Made by a program: the position numbers and the translations under genes. A model generated the notes under the pieces. It had not been told where the DNA came from, did no database searches, and saw nothing but the letters and a program-made list of their open reading frames with translations. From the NCBI GenBank assembly GCA_025360385.1, contig JANYCG010000295.1:1-57590 (forward strand): 57,590 nt of DNA, given 5' to 3'. This stretch comes from Burkholderiales bacterium (GTDB lineage: Bacteria > Pseudomonadota > Gammaproteobacteria > Burkholderiales > Burkholderiaceae_C). Below are positions 28,016 to 36,640 of the stretch, in pieces (position 1 is the stretch's first letter; each line of letters opens with the position of its first letter).

Positions 28016-30214
28016 ATGGAAGTCTCTTTCACCCAAGAAATCAAATCCCTCGCCCTGGGCGCGGGCGATACCTTCCATGGCGAGGGCATTCTGGCCATCA
28101 CCAAGGCCTTGTTGCAATCGGGCGTGGCCTACGTCGGCGGTTATCAGGGCGCGCCGGTGTCGCACTTGCTGGACGTGATGGTTCAGGCCAAGCCCTATAT
28201 GCAAGCCCTGGGCGTGCATGTGGAGGCATGCAGCAACGAAGCCTCGGCGGCGGCAATGCTGGGCGCGTCCATCCACTACCCGCTGCGCGGCGCGGTGACC
28301 TGGAAGTCCATCGTCGGCACCAATGTGGCGGCCGACGCGCTGTCCAACCTGTCCAGCCCCGGCGTGAAGGGTGGCGTGCTGATCGTGGTGGGTGAAGACT
28401 ACGGTGAAGGCGCCAGCGTGATCCAGGAGCGCACCCACGCCTACGCGCTCAAGTCCACCATGTGCCTGCTGGACCCAAGGCCCGACCTGCAATGCATGGT
28501 CGACATGGTGGAGCACGGCTTTCGCCTGAGCGAGGCCAGCAACATGCCCTGCATTCTTGAGCTGCGCATCCGGGCCTGCCATGTGCGCGGCAGTTTTGAA
28601 TGCCGGGACAATCAACGTTCCGCCTATTCAACCCAAAACCTGATCGCAGAACCCGCGGGTTTTGACTATATGAGCCTGGCGCACCCGCCCGTGACCTTCC
28701 GGCATGAAAAGCTCAAGGGCGAAGAACGCTTGCCTGCCGCGCGGCGGTACATTTTGGACGAGGCCCTGAACGAGTTGATGCCCGCCGTGCCGGACAGCCA
28801 ACACGCGGACCTGGGCATCATCGTGCAAGGCGGCCTGTACAACACGCTGATTCGCGCCTTGCAGCAGTTTGGCCTGGCCGACGCTTTTGGCCAGACCCAA
28901 GTTCCGATTCTGGTGCTCAATGTCACCTATCCCTTGGTGCCAAAACAGCTGGGCGATTTTTGCCTTGGCAAACGCGCCGTGTTGATGGTGGAAGAAGGCC
29001 AGCCCGAATACATCGAGCAGGAGCTCGCCACCCTGCTGCGCCGCGCAGACATTCAAACGCCACTTCACGGCAAAGACATGCTGGCGCAGGCGGGCGAATA
29101 CACAGCGGAAGTCATGGCCTCTGGACTGCTACGTTTTATAGAGCACACTATACAGCCTACACGGGGACATTCAGCCCAATCGTCTTCTGAGTTCAGCCTG
29201 GCGGGCGTGGCAAGCTGGTTAAGCGGCAACCAGGCGCGCCGCAGCGCCGTGGCACAGGCATTGCTCACACCCCTGCCCGCGCGGCCACCCAGCATGTGCA
29301 TCGGCTGCCCGGAGCGGCCGGTATTCTCGGCCCTGAAGCTGGCGCAACAAGACGTGGGCAACGTGCATATTTCCGGCGACATCGGCTGCCACGCGCTGGC
29401 CACGTTTGAGCCGTTTTCTTTCGGCCACTCCATCCTTGGGTATGGCATGAGCCTGGCCAGCCGAGCCGGTGTGTCGCCCATGATGAACCGGCGCGTGTTG
29501 TCGGTGATGGGTGACGGCGGCTTCTGGCACAACGGCCTGCTGACCGGCGTGCAAAGCGCCCTGTTCAATGGCGACGACGCGGTGCTGCTGATCTTCAAAA
29601 ACGGCTACACCTCGGCCACCGGCACGCAGGAGATCATCTCGACGCCAGACGAGGCTGGCAAACAGATGAGTGCCGACAAACAGCAAAGCCTTGCGCACCT
29701 GAACCAGACCATCGAAAACACCCTGAATGGCCTGGGCGTGAAGTGGCTGCGCAGCGTCAACACCTATGAAGTCCAGAAGATGCGCAGCACCCTGACCGAA
29801 GCTTTCACCACACCCTTCAATGGCCTGAAGGTGATCGTCGCAGAAGGTGAATGCCAGCTGGAGCGCCAGCGCCGCATCAAACCTTGGTTGGCCAGCCTGC
29901 TGCGAAAAGGGGAACGTGTGGTGCGCGTCAAATATGGGGTGGATGAAGACGTGTGCAATGGCGACCATGCCTGCATCCGCCTGTCGGGCTGCCCCACCCT
30001 GACGCTGAAGGACAACCCCGACCCGCTCAAGGTAGACCCGGTGGCGACGGTGATCGACGGTTGCGTGGGCTGCGGCCTGTGTGGCTCCAACGCCCACGCC
30101 GCCACCTTGTGCCCGTCGTTTTACCGCGCGGAAATCATCCAGAACGCAAAATGGCATGAACGCCTGCTTGCGTCGGCGCGGAGTGTGTTGGTCAATGCCA
30201 TGCGGCCCGCCTGA
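28016..30214 (+). CDS. iorA: Indolepyruvate:ferredoxin oxidoreductase, alpha subunit
   Basis: IorA and IorB oxidatively decarboxylate aryl pyruvates to aryl-acyl-CoA, reducing ferredoxin. The 732-residue product has the PFOR-type N-terminal domain (GDTFHGEGILAITKALLQSG), CIGCPERP, the thiamine-diphosphate domain (VLSVMGDGGFWHNG then FKNGYTSATGTQ) and C-terminal 4Fe-4S clusters including DGCVGCGLCG. The start MEVSFTQ is chosen because family similarity begins there. A dispersed repeat at 29128-29170 adds LLRFIEHTIQPTRGH near residue 375. iorB begins 2 bp after the stop codon begins its last base. Confidence 0.93.
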   Translation: MEVSFTQEIKSLALGAGDTFHGEGILAITKALLQSGVAYVGGYQGAPVSHLLDVMVQAKPYMQALGVHVEACSNEASAAAMLGASIHYPLRGAVTWKSIVGTNVAADALSNLSSPGVKGGVLIVVGEDYGEGASVIQERTHAYALKSTMCLLDPRPDLQCMVDMVEHGFRLSEASNMPCILELRIRACHVRGSFECRDNQRSAYSTQNLIAEPAGFDYMSLAHPPVTFRHEKLKGEERLPAARRYILDEALNELMPAVPDSQHADLGIIVQGGLYNTLIRALQQFGLADAFGQTQVPILVLNVTYPLVPKQLGDFCLGKRAVLMVEEGQPEYIEQELATLLRRADIQTPLHGKDMLAQAGEYTAEVMASGLLRFIEHTIQPTRGHSAQSSSEFSLAGVASWLSGNQARRSAVAQALLTPLPARPPSMCIGCPERPVFSALKLAQQDVGNVHISGDIGCHALATFEPFSFGHSILGYGMSLASRAGVSPMMNRRVLSVMGDGGFWHNGLLTGVQSALFNGDDAVLLIFKNGYTSATGTQEIISTPDEAGKQMSADKQQSLAHLNQTIENTLNGLGVKWLRSVNTYEVQKMRSTLTEAFTTPFNGLKVIVAEGECQLERQRRIKPWLASLLRKGERVVRVKYGVDEDVCNGDHACIRLSGCPTLTLKDNPDPLKVDPVATVIDGCVGCGLCGSNAHAATLCPSFYRAEIIQNAKWHERLLASARSVLVNAMRPA
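29128..29170 (+). repeat. Dispersed ATAGC-N16-ACGGGGAC repeat, copy 7 (inside iorA)
   Basis: GCTACGTTTTATAGAGC arms, then exactly 16 bases, then a perfect ACGGGGAC and ATTCAGCC. It is read in frame in sense orientation as part of iorA, between the N-terminal domain and the CIGCPERP motif. Confidence 0.8.
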
Positions 30215-30215
30215 C

Positions 30216-31826
30216 ATGACACAACCCATCACGATCTTGCTGTGTGCCCTGGGCGGCGAAGGCGGCGGCGTGCTCAGTGAATGGCTGATCGACATCGCCC
30301 GCCACGCGGGTTATGCGGCGCAGGCCACATCCATCCCCGGCGTGGCGCAACGCACCGGGGCCACCACCTATTACCTGGAAGTGTTCCCCACGCCGCTCAA
30401 AGACCTGGGCGGCAAACGTCCGGTGTTTGGCCTGAACCCGCTGCCTGGCCGACTGGACGTGCTGGTGTCCAGCGAGCTGTTGGAGACGGCGCGGCAAATT
30501 GCCAATGGTCTGGCCAGCAGCGACCACACCCTGGTCATCACCTCGTCAGCCCGAGCCTTGACGACGATGGAAAAAATGGAGATAGGCGACGGCAGGCGGG
30601 ACGAAGCCCAGCTCATTCAACTGGTGCAAAGCCACAGCCGCAGCCACCATGTGCTGGACATGGCCAGCATGACGCGTGAGGCCGGCACCGTGGTCAGCAG
30701 CACCCTGCTGGGCTGTGTGGCGGGCAGCGCCGCCTTGCCATTTGCGCGGGCTGATTATGAAGCCATTCTTCAAACCATTGGCAGCAATTCAGCACCCAGC
30801 TTGCGCGGCTTTGCCCTGGGTTTTGACGCCGTCAGCCAACAACGCGCCCAGCGTGGCATGGCCCAGGATTCACTCTTAAAAACAGAGCAAACTATTGATA
30901 TTCGACGGGAACATACGGCACTATTTGCCTCAGGGTTTCCAAAATCGACCCACGCCATGCTGAGTTTGGGCCATGCCCGCATGCTGGAATACCAGGGCAC
31001 TGCGTATGCCCAGTTGTACCTGGCGCGCCTGAGCCGCGTGCTGGCCGCCGAGCAGCAGGCTGACCCGCACGGCACGCAGGGGTACGCCACCACCCGCGAG
31101 ATGACACGCTGGCTGGCCTTGTGGATGGCGTTTGACGATATTGTGCGGGTGGCCGACCTCAAAAGCCGCAGCAGCCGCTGGGCGCGGGTGACGCAAGAAG
31201 TCAAGGCCAGGCCCGACGATCTCTTGCAGGTCTACGACCACTTCAAACCCGGCGCTCCGGAGTTTGCCGCGCTGTTGCCGGCCGGCCTGGCGGTCAAAGT
31301 TTCAAACTGGGACAAACGTCGCATCACCGCCGGCAAGCAGCCCTGGGCGCTGGCGCTGAAGGTGGGCAGCCACTCCGTGCTGGGCATGGCCTCGTTGCGC
31401 CTGCTGGCGTCGCTCAAATGGCTGCGCGCGCGCGGCAGCCGTTTTGCCAATGAACAGGCCATGATCGACAAGTGGCTCCAAGCCGTGCTTGCGGGCACCC
31501 AAACGGATTGGCAATTGGGCCACGAGTTGGCGCTGTGTGGCCGCCTGGTCAAAGGTTACGGCGCCACCAACGAACGCGCCAAAGACAATCTTCTGCACAT
31601 CATTGACCACCTGGCCCAAGCCGCGACATTTGCCTCTGCGGATGATCGAGCGCAAGCCATCAGAGCCGCCCGCGCCGCCGCGTTGACGGACGAGGGCGGC
31701 AAGGCGCTGGACATGGCCCTGGTGCAACACGGCGCCCCGGCGCGGCCGGTCAAAGCGCAACCCATCCGCTGGGTCAAAACGCCGCCAGGGCGCGTGGCGC
31801 CTGGCACCACCCCACAGGGCGGGTAA
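30216..31826 (+). CDS. iorB: Indolepyruvate:ferredoxin oxidoreductase, beta subunit (long form)
   Basis: 536 residues, one base after the iorA stop. Residues 1-190 are the PFOR gamma-type domain (LGGEGGGVLSEWLIDIA, SIPGVAQRTGATTYYLEVFP). Residues beyond about 215 are an extra domain not found in archaeal IorB of about 200 residues; proteobacterial long forms carry it. A dispersed repeat (30875-30915) lies between the two domains and is read as LLKTEQTIDIRREHT. The extra domain has no known role here; it may substitute for part of a fused enzyme. Confidence 0.88.
   Translation: MTQPITILLCALGGEGGGVLSEWLIDIARHAGYAAQATSIPGVAQRTGATTYYLEVFPTPLKDLGGKRPVFGLNPLPGRLDVLVSSELLETARQIANGLASSDHTLVITSSARALTTMEKMEIGDGRRDEAQLIQLVQSHSRSHHVLDMASMTREAGTVVSSTLLGCVAGSAALPFARADYEAILQTIGSNSAPSLRGFALGFDAVSQQRAQRGMAQDSLLKTEQTIDIRREHTALFASGFPKSTHAMLSLGHARMLEYQGTAYAQLYLARLSRVLAAEQQADPHGTQGYATTREMTRWLALWMAFDDIVRVADLKSRSSRWARVTQEVKARPDDLLQVYDHFKPGAPEFAALLPAGLAVKVSNWDKRRITAGKQPWALALKVGSHSVLGMASLRLLASLKWLRARGSRFANEQAMIDKWLQAVLAGTQTDWQLGHELALCGRLVKGYGATNERAKDNLLHIIDHLAQAATFASADDRAQAIRAARAAALTDEGGKALDMALVQHGAPARPVKAQPIRWVKTPPGRVAPGTTPQGG
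30875..30915 (+). repeat. Dispersed ATAGC-N16-ACGGGGAC repeat, copy 8 (inside iorB)
   Basis: AGAGC is followed after exactly 16 bases by ACGGGAAC and ATACGGC. It falls at the junction between the two IorB domains and is read in a different frame from the lolA and urtB copies. Confidence 0.75.
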
Positions 31827-31883
31827 ACACAGTGGCTTGAAAACCAGGCGATGATTTACACTCAAAAACGCTGTTTCAACGCC

Positions 31884-31935
31884 GTGCTCAGTCCGCCGTG
31901 TTCAGTCTGCGGTATTCAGTCCGCCATGTTTAGCC
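31884..31935 (+). repeat. 14-bp direct repeats upstream of the TRAP binding protein gene
   Basis: GTGCTCAGTCCGCC, GTGTTCAGTCTGCG and GTATTCAGTCCGCC are head to tail with exact 14-bp period, followed by a partial fourth unit. The array ends about 55 bp before the start of the TRAP binding protein gene. It may be an operator or a slippage product. Confidence 0.6.
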
Positions 31936-31988
31936 TTGCCTCGACCCGCCATCGCCATTGCAACCCCACCCCTGCCCATGAGGAGACT

Positions 31989-33053
31989 ATGAAAAACCGA
32001 CACCCTGCCCCCACTTTTTCCGGACGCTTTGCCATGCTTGCACGGCATGCCGCTGCCTGCGCGGCCGCCGCGCTGCTGGCTGGCGCGCCCGCCCTGGCGC
32101 AAGACAAACCCGTCATGCTCAAACTCTCCAGCTGGGTGCCAGCGCAACATGCACTCAATCCGGCGCTGGCGGCCTGGGCCGAAAGCCTCAAGACAGCGTC
32201 CGGCGGCACCCTGGCCTTCACGCTGTTTCCGTCCGAGCAACTCGGCAAGGCGTTTGACCACTACGACATGGCGCGTGACGGCATCGCCGACTTCGCCTAC
32301 ATCAACCCGGGTTACCAGCCGGGGCGGTTCCCGGTCTTCGCGACCGCCTCCCTGCCCTTCATGGTGTCCAACGCCAAGGCCGGTTCTGCCGCCATCGACG
32401 CCTGGTACCGCGGCTACGCAGCCCAGGAGATGAAGGACGTGCATTTTTGCTTCGCCTTTGCGCACGACCCTGGCGCCTTCCATTCGCGCAAGAAAATCCT
32501 GTTGCCGTCCGACCTCAAGGGCATGAAGGTTCGCCCCGCCACCAGCACCATCGGTCAGATGGTCACCTCGCTTGGCGGCACCAATGTGCAGTCGTCAGCG
32601 CCCGAGGCGCGTGACATCCTGGAACGGGGTGTGGCCGACGCCATCACCTTCCCCTGGGGCTCGCTGACCCTGTTTGGCATTGACAAGGTGGTGAAGTACC
32701 ACATGGACGTGCCGCTTTACGTCACGCCGTTTGTCTGGGCCATGAACAAGGACAAATATGCAGCGCTGTCGGCCACGCAGAAGAAGGCCGTAGACAGCCA
32801 TTGCAGCAGCGAATGGGCCGAGAAAGTCGGCAGCGCCTGGGCTGACTTTGAAATTGCCGGCCACACCAAACTCGCCGCCGACGCCGGCCGCGAGGTGTAC
32901 AAACTCACGCCCGACCAGTTGGCGGCCTGGCGCGGTGCCATGGGTCCAGTAGAAGCCCAGTGGGCCGAAGGCGTGAAGAAATCCGGCGGCGACCCCAAGG
33001 CCGTGATGGACAGCTTCAAGGCCAGCCTGGTCAAATACAAATCGGCCCCCTGA
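31989..33053 (+). CDS. TRAP transporter solute-binding protein (DctP family)
   Basis: 354-residue precursor with a signal peptide ending APALAQ. The mature part starts KPVMLKLSSWVPAQHALNPAL and has the family features FTLFPSEQLGKAFDHYDM, AYINPGYQPGRFPVF and the solute-carboxylate arginine region GMKVRPATSTIGQM. AGGAGA at 31981-31986 decides ATG 31989. Two permease genes follow. By family, it binds an organic acid in the periplasm; the neighbouring iorAB suggests an aromatic or keto acid, which is inference. Confidence 0.92.
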   Translation: MKNRHPAPTFSGRFAMLARHAAACAAAALLAGAPALAQDKPVMLKLSSWVPAQHALNPALAAWAESLKTASGGTLAFTLFPSEQLGKAFDHYDMARDGIADFAYINPGYQPGRFPVFATASLPFMVSNAKAGSAAIDAWYRGYAAQEMKDVHFCFAFAHDPGAFHSRKKILLPSDLKGMKVRPATSTIGQMVTSLGGTNVQSSAPEARDILERGVADAITFPWGSLTLFGIDKVVKYHMDVPLYVTPFVWAMNKDKYAALSATQKKAVDSHCSSEWAEKVGSAWADFEIAGHTKLAADAGREVYKLTPDQLAAWRGAMGPVEAQWAEGVKKSGGDPKAVMDSFKASLVKYKSAP

Positions 33054-33131
33054 CCGGCCGCTGCCCAGGCTGCGCCGGGTTTACTCTGCGCCTTTGGCAG
33101 GCCCGGGCGGTCGAGTCCAGCTGGACATCGC

Positions 33132-33647
33132 ATGAAAAAAAATTTCGCCGACCGCATGATCAACACCATCGAGTGGCTGGCGGCGCTTTTCGTCGGCATC
33201 GTGGCGCTGAACATTTTTGCCGCCGTGGTGTTGCGCAAGTTCTTCAGCACCTCGATCCCCGACGCTTACGATTTTGGCCGCATGTTGCTGGGCATCCTGA
33301 TCTTCTGGGGCATCGCCGCCACCAGTTACCGCGGTGGCCACATCACGGTGGATTTAATCTGGCAGGCTGCCAACAAGCGCTGGAAACGCGTGATCGACGT
33401 GTTTGCCACGCTGGTGCTTTTGTTCGTGGTCGCAGTGCAAACCGCCATGCTGTTTGACAAAGTGCGCGGCACCTTCACCGACAACGTGCAGACCTACGAC
33501 TTGAACATCCCCACCTGGCCGTTCTACGCCGTGGCCTGGGCTGGCGACGTGTGTGCCGTGGTGCTGATCGGCATCCGCACCTGGCGCCTGGTGTTCCAGC
33601 CCGAACTCATGCGCGAAGCCGGTCCTACGGACCACGCCAACGAGTGA
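33132..33647 (+). CDS. TRAP transporter small permease (DctQ family)
   Basis: 171 residues with four membrane segments (about 12-35, 50-68, 90-110, 130-150) and the DctQ hallmark VVLRKFFSTSIPDAYDFGRMLL-like region near 32-52, followed by GGHITVDLI. It stabilises the large permease. It lies between binding protein and large permease in one operon. Confidence 0.9.
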   Translation: MKKNFADRMINTIEWLAALFVGIVALNIFAAVVLRKFFSTSIPDAYDFGRMLLGILIFWGIAATSYRGGHITVDLIWQAANKRWKRVIDVFATLVLLFVVAVQTAMLFDKVRGTFTDNVQTYDLNIPTWPFYAVAWAGDVCAVVLIGIRTWRLVFQPELMREAGPTDHANE

Positions 33648-33678
33648 ATCCATCCCCCTCAAACTGAGTGCCTGAGTT

Positions 33679-34980
33679 TTGAATACAGACGCCATTGCCC
33701 TCATCGGTTTTGTTTCCCTTTTTGTCCTGATGCTGCTGCGCGTGCCGGTCGGTATGGCCATGGGTCTGGTGGGTGTCACCGGTTACAGCTACATCGTCGG
33801 CGTCGGCCCGGCGCTCAAGCTGGTCGGGCAAACCTCGATGCGCACGGTCACCGATTACACCTTTGGCGTGATCCCCATGTTCATGCTGATGGGTGCGCTG
33901 GTGTCGGTGTCGGGCGTCAGCCGCGAACTGTTCAAGGCGGCCAATTCGATGATCGGCCACTTGCGCGGCGGCCTGGGTGTCGCCACCGTGCTGGCTTGCG
34001 GCGGCTTTGCGGCAATCTGCGGTTCGTCGGTGGCCACGGCCGCCACCTTCTCCAGCGTGGCCTACCCGGAGATGCGGCGTTTTGGGTATCCCCAATCGTT
34101 TTCCACCGGCGTGATTGCGGCCGGCGGCACGCTGGGTGCCATGCTCCCGCCGTCCACCGTGCTGGCGGTCTACGCCATCCTGACGCAACAGGACATCGGC
34201 AAACTCTTCATGGCCGGCATCATCCCGGGTTTGCTGGCCATGCTGATGTACGTGACCACCATCATCATCATCGTCAAGGTGCGGCCCGACTGGTTGCCCG
34301 CCGGCGAACTCAAACCCTGGAAAGAGCGGGCCCAGGACCTGAAGGCCGTCTGGGCGCCGCTGGTGCTGTTCATCTTCGTCATCGGTGGCCTGTATGGCGG
34401 CTTCTTCACGCCGACCGAGGCCGGCGGTGTCGGGGCCAGCGGCGCTTTCATTCTGGGGGTGCTGCGCGGCAAGCTCAACCGAACCAACACGCGCGAGGCC
34501 CTGTTGCAGGCCACCCGCACCGCCGCGGCCGTGTTCACGGTGCTGATCGGTGCCTTGTTGTTTGGCTATTTTTTGACCATCACCCAGTCACCGCAAAAAC
34601 TCACGGCCTTTCTCACCGGCATGGGTGTCGGGCGTTACGGCGTGTTGGCCATGATCATGGTGATGTACCTGGTACTGGGTTGCCTGATGGACGCCATGGC
34701 CATGATTATTCTGACCGTGCCCATCATTTTTCCGGTGATCATTGCGCTGGGGTTTGACCCCATATGGTTTGGCATCATCATCGTGATGACGGTGGAGCTG
34801 GGCCTGATCCATCCGCCCGTGGGCATGAATGTCTTTGTCATCAAGAGCGTGGTGCAAGATGTCAGTTTCACCACCATCTTCAAGGGTGTGTTGCCATTTG
34901 TGGTGACCGACATTATCCGGCTGGTGATCCTGATCTCTTTCCCCATCCTCGCCTTGTGGCTGCCGGCAAGAATGGGCTGA
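33679..34980 (+). CDS. TRAP transporter large permease (DctM family)
   Basis: 433 residues with about 12 membrane segments. Family motifs include RVPVGMAMGLVGVTGY, GGLGVATVLACGGFAAICGS, MLPPSTVLAVYAILT and IHPPVGMNVFVIKS. It catalyses sodium-coupled uptake of the bound solute. The start is TTG at 33679; no other start gives the complete first segment. A GC-rich intergenic repeat follows it. Confidence 0.92.
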   Translation: MNTDAIALIGFVSLFVLMLLRVPVGMAMGLVGVTGYSYIVGVGPALKLVGQTSMRTVTDYTFGVIPMFMLMGALVSVSGVSRELFKAANSMIGHLRGGLGVATVLACGGFAAICGSSVATAATFSSVAYPEMRRFGYPQSFSTGVIAAGGTLGAMLPPSTVLAVYAILTQQDIGKLFMAGIIPGLLAMLMYVTTIIIIVKVRPDWLPAGELKPWKERAQDLKAVWAPLVLFIFVIGGLYGGFFTPTEAGGVGASGAFILGVLRGKLNRTNTREALLQATRTAAAVFTVLIGALLFGYFLTITQSPQKLTAFLTGMGVGRYGVLAMIMVMYLVLGCLMDAMAMIILTVPIIFPVIIALGFDPIWFGIIIVMTVELGLIHPPVGMNVFVIKSVVQDVSFTTIFKGVLPFVVTDIIRLVILISFPILALWLPARMG

Positions 34981-34986
34981 ATATGA

Positions 34987-35063
34987 CCCCCACGGTCGCC
35001 CACTTCGTGTGGCTCCCTGCCCCCCGAGGGCGCCGCATTTTGCCTTGGGGCGGCTCGGCGGCA
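34987..35063 (+). repeat. GC-rich intergenic repeat, family 2, copy 1
   Basis: CCCCCACG, CTGCCCCCCGAGGGCGC and CTTGGGGCGGC-CGGCG appear in this order. The same series, reversed, occurs at 52024-52093, and a relative at 54114-54173. The repeat can fold into a strong GC hairpin and sits between the TRAP permease and the thioesterase gene. Confidence 0.7.
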
Positions 35064-35080
35064 AAACCCCTGCTTTTTCC

Positions 35081-35527
35081 ATGACCAAAATTGTTAACTA
35101 CACCGTCCCCGTCGAGTTTGGCGACTGTGACCCTGCCGCCATCGTCTGGTACCCCAATTTCTCGCGTTGGATCGATGCTGCGTCGCGTAATTTTTTTACC
35201 CAATGCGGTGTGCCACGCTGGGAAGAAACCGCCCGCACCTTGGGCATCATCGGCACGCCCTTGGTCGACATCCATTCCAAATTCATCAAGACCGCCAGTT
35301 ATGGCGATGTGCTTGACATCGCGGTGTCCATCACCGAGTGGCGCAATAAAAGTTTTGTGCAAAATTTTAGAGTCACGCGCAAAATCCCGGGCAGTCCGGC
35401 TGGCACGGCGCCGGACCTCATCATGGAATGTGAAGAGGTCAGGATATTCGCCGCCAGGCGCGAGGACGCAAAGCCCGGCATTCGGGCGGTTCCTGCGCCA
35501 GACGCGATCCGCCACCTCTGTGAATAA
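35081..35527 (+). CDS. Acyl-CoA thioesterase, 4-hydroxybenzoyl-CoA thioesterase type
   Basis: 148-residue hotdog-fold protein. The catalytic-site signature is VEFGDCDPAAIVWYPNFSRW, with the Asp (CDP) that acts in Pseudomonas-type 4-hydroxybenzoyl-CoA thioesterase, followed by VDIHSKFIKTASYGDVLDI. It would release an acid from an aryl-CoA thioester. Next to iorAB, which makes aryl-acyl-CoA, a role in aromatic acid turnover fits. The ORF is open upstream; ATG 35081 gives the family length. Confidence 0.85.
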   Translation: MTKIVNYTVPVEFGDCDPAAIVWYPNFSRWIDAASRNFFTQCGVPRWEETARTLGIIGTPLVDIHSKFIKTASYGDVLDIAVSITEWRNKSFVQNFRVTRKIPGSPAGTAPDLIMECEEVRIFAARREDAKPGIRAVPAPDAIRHLCE

Positions 35528-35548
35528 ACCATATTTCAGGAATCTTTG

Positions 35549-36595
35549 ATGCGCCCCACGTCGTCAAAAAAATTGCAGATTGGCGTCATGGGCTGTGGCA
35601 ACATTGCCCGCCAGTTTGTCGCTGCTGTGGCCGGCAGCCGACACGTCAGGGTGGCAGCGGCCGCCAGCCGTGACGCAGCCAAGTCGGGCCAGTTTGCCAA
35701 GGCCTTCAAGCTGCCGCGCAGTTATGGCAGTTACGAAGCCTTGCTGGCAGATGCCGAACTGGACATCATCTACATCCCTCTGCCCAATAACATGCACCTC
35801 GAATGGGTCGTCAAAGCGGCCCAGAGCGGCAAACATGTATTGAGTGAAAAGCCGCTGGCATTGACCCTGGCCGAAGCGCAGGCCATGTTCGCTGCGGCCA
35901 AAAACCATGGCGTCATGCTGCTGGAGGCCTACCCGTACTGGTTTCAGCCGCAGACCCGTGACATGCTGGCGCTGATCCACAACGGTGCCATCGGCGAGGT
36001 GCGCCACGTGCAGGCCAGCTTTGGCTTCAACCTGCAGAACAGCGCCGGCAACATCCGCATGAACCCTGAATTGGGCGGCGGTGCCTTGCTGGATGCGGGC
36101 AGCTACGCCATGAGCCTGATCCGGCTGGCCATGGGCGACGCGCCAGAACGCGTGGCGGCGCACCACACCCGGGCAGACAGTGGCGTGGACATCAGCACCT
36201 CGGCCACGCTGTTTTTTTCAGGCGGCCGCACGGCCCAACTGTATTGCGCGATGAACGTCGGCTACCACCGCCTTGCCACCATTTTGGGGTCGGACGGCGT
36301 GATCGAAACCGAGTTCCTCAACCACACGAGCGTGGTGCCAGGCCACCCGGCCGGCTTCTTGCCCAGCATGATGCGGCTGCGCCGTGGCTTTGCCAGCACG
36401 CGCCCCTTTGAAGACATCCTGTCGTCACCTGGCAGCGGCTTTGTGTTCTGCGCAGAAGCCTTTGCAAAAGTGATCCGCGAGAAGGATCATGGTGCCATTG
36501 AACGCGCCGCAACGGCCAGTTGCGACATCGCCGCATCGCTGGACGCCATCGCTCGCAGTGCGCAAAGCGGGCAGGCGGTCAGTCTGGTGAACTGA
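35549..36595 (+). CDS. Gfo/Idh/MocA family NAD(P)-dependent oxidoreductase
   Basis: 348 residues. The N-terminal Rossmann fold (QIGVMGCGNIARQF) is followed by YIPLPNNMHLEWVVKAAQSG and HVLSEKPLA with the conserved EKP lysine near residue 93, then the alpha/beta C-terminal domain (PELGGGALLDAGSYAMSLIR). Members oxidise or reduce sugars, diols or related compounds. ATG 35549 is preferred to an upstream TTG. It ends the iorAB-TRAP-thioesterase series and converges on a Bug gene. Confidence 0.88.
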   Translation: MRPTSSKKLQIGVMGCGNIARQFVAAVAGSRHVRVAAAASRDAAKSGQFAKAFKLPRSYGSYEALLADAELDIIYIPLPNNMHLEWVVKAAQSGKHVLSEKPLALTLAEAQAMFAAAKNHGVMLLEAYPYWFQPQTRDMLALIHNGAIGEVRHVQASFGFNLQNSAGNIRMNPELGGGALLDAGSYAMSLIRLAMGDAPERVAAHHTRADSGVDISTSATLFFSGGRTAQLYCAMNVGYHRLATILGSDGVIETEFLNHTSVVPGHPAGFLPSMMRLRRGFASTRPFEDILSSPGSGFVFCAEAFAKVIREKDHGAIERAATASCDIAASLDAIARSAQSGQAVSLVN

Positions 36596-36640
36596 GCGGT
36601 CGGCGCAAAAGAACGGACGGCCCTGCCCCGCGCCGTGCCG

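Noticed and set aside
29219-30295. 358-residue minus-strand ORF over iorA
   Set aside because: Antisense to the thiamine and iron-sulfur domains of IorA; no domain in its translation.
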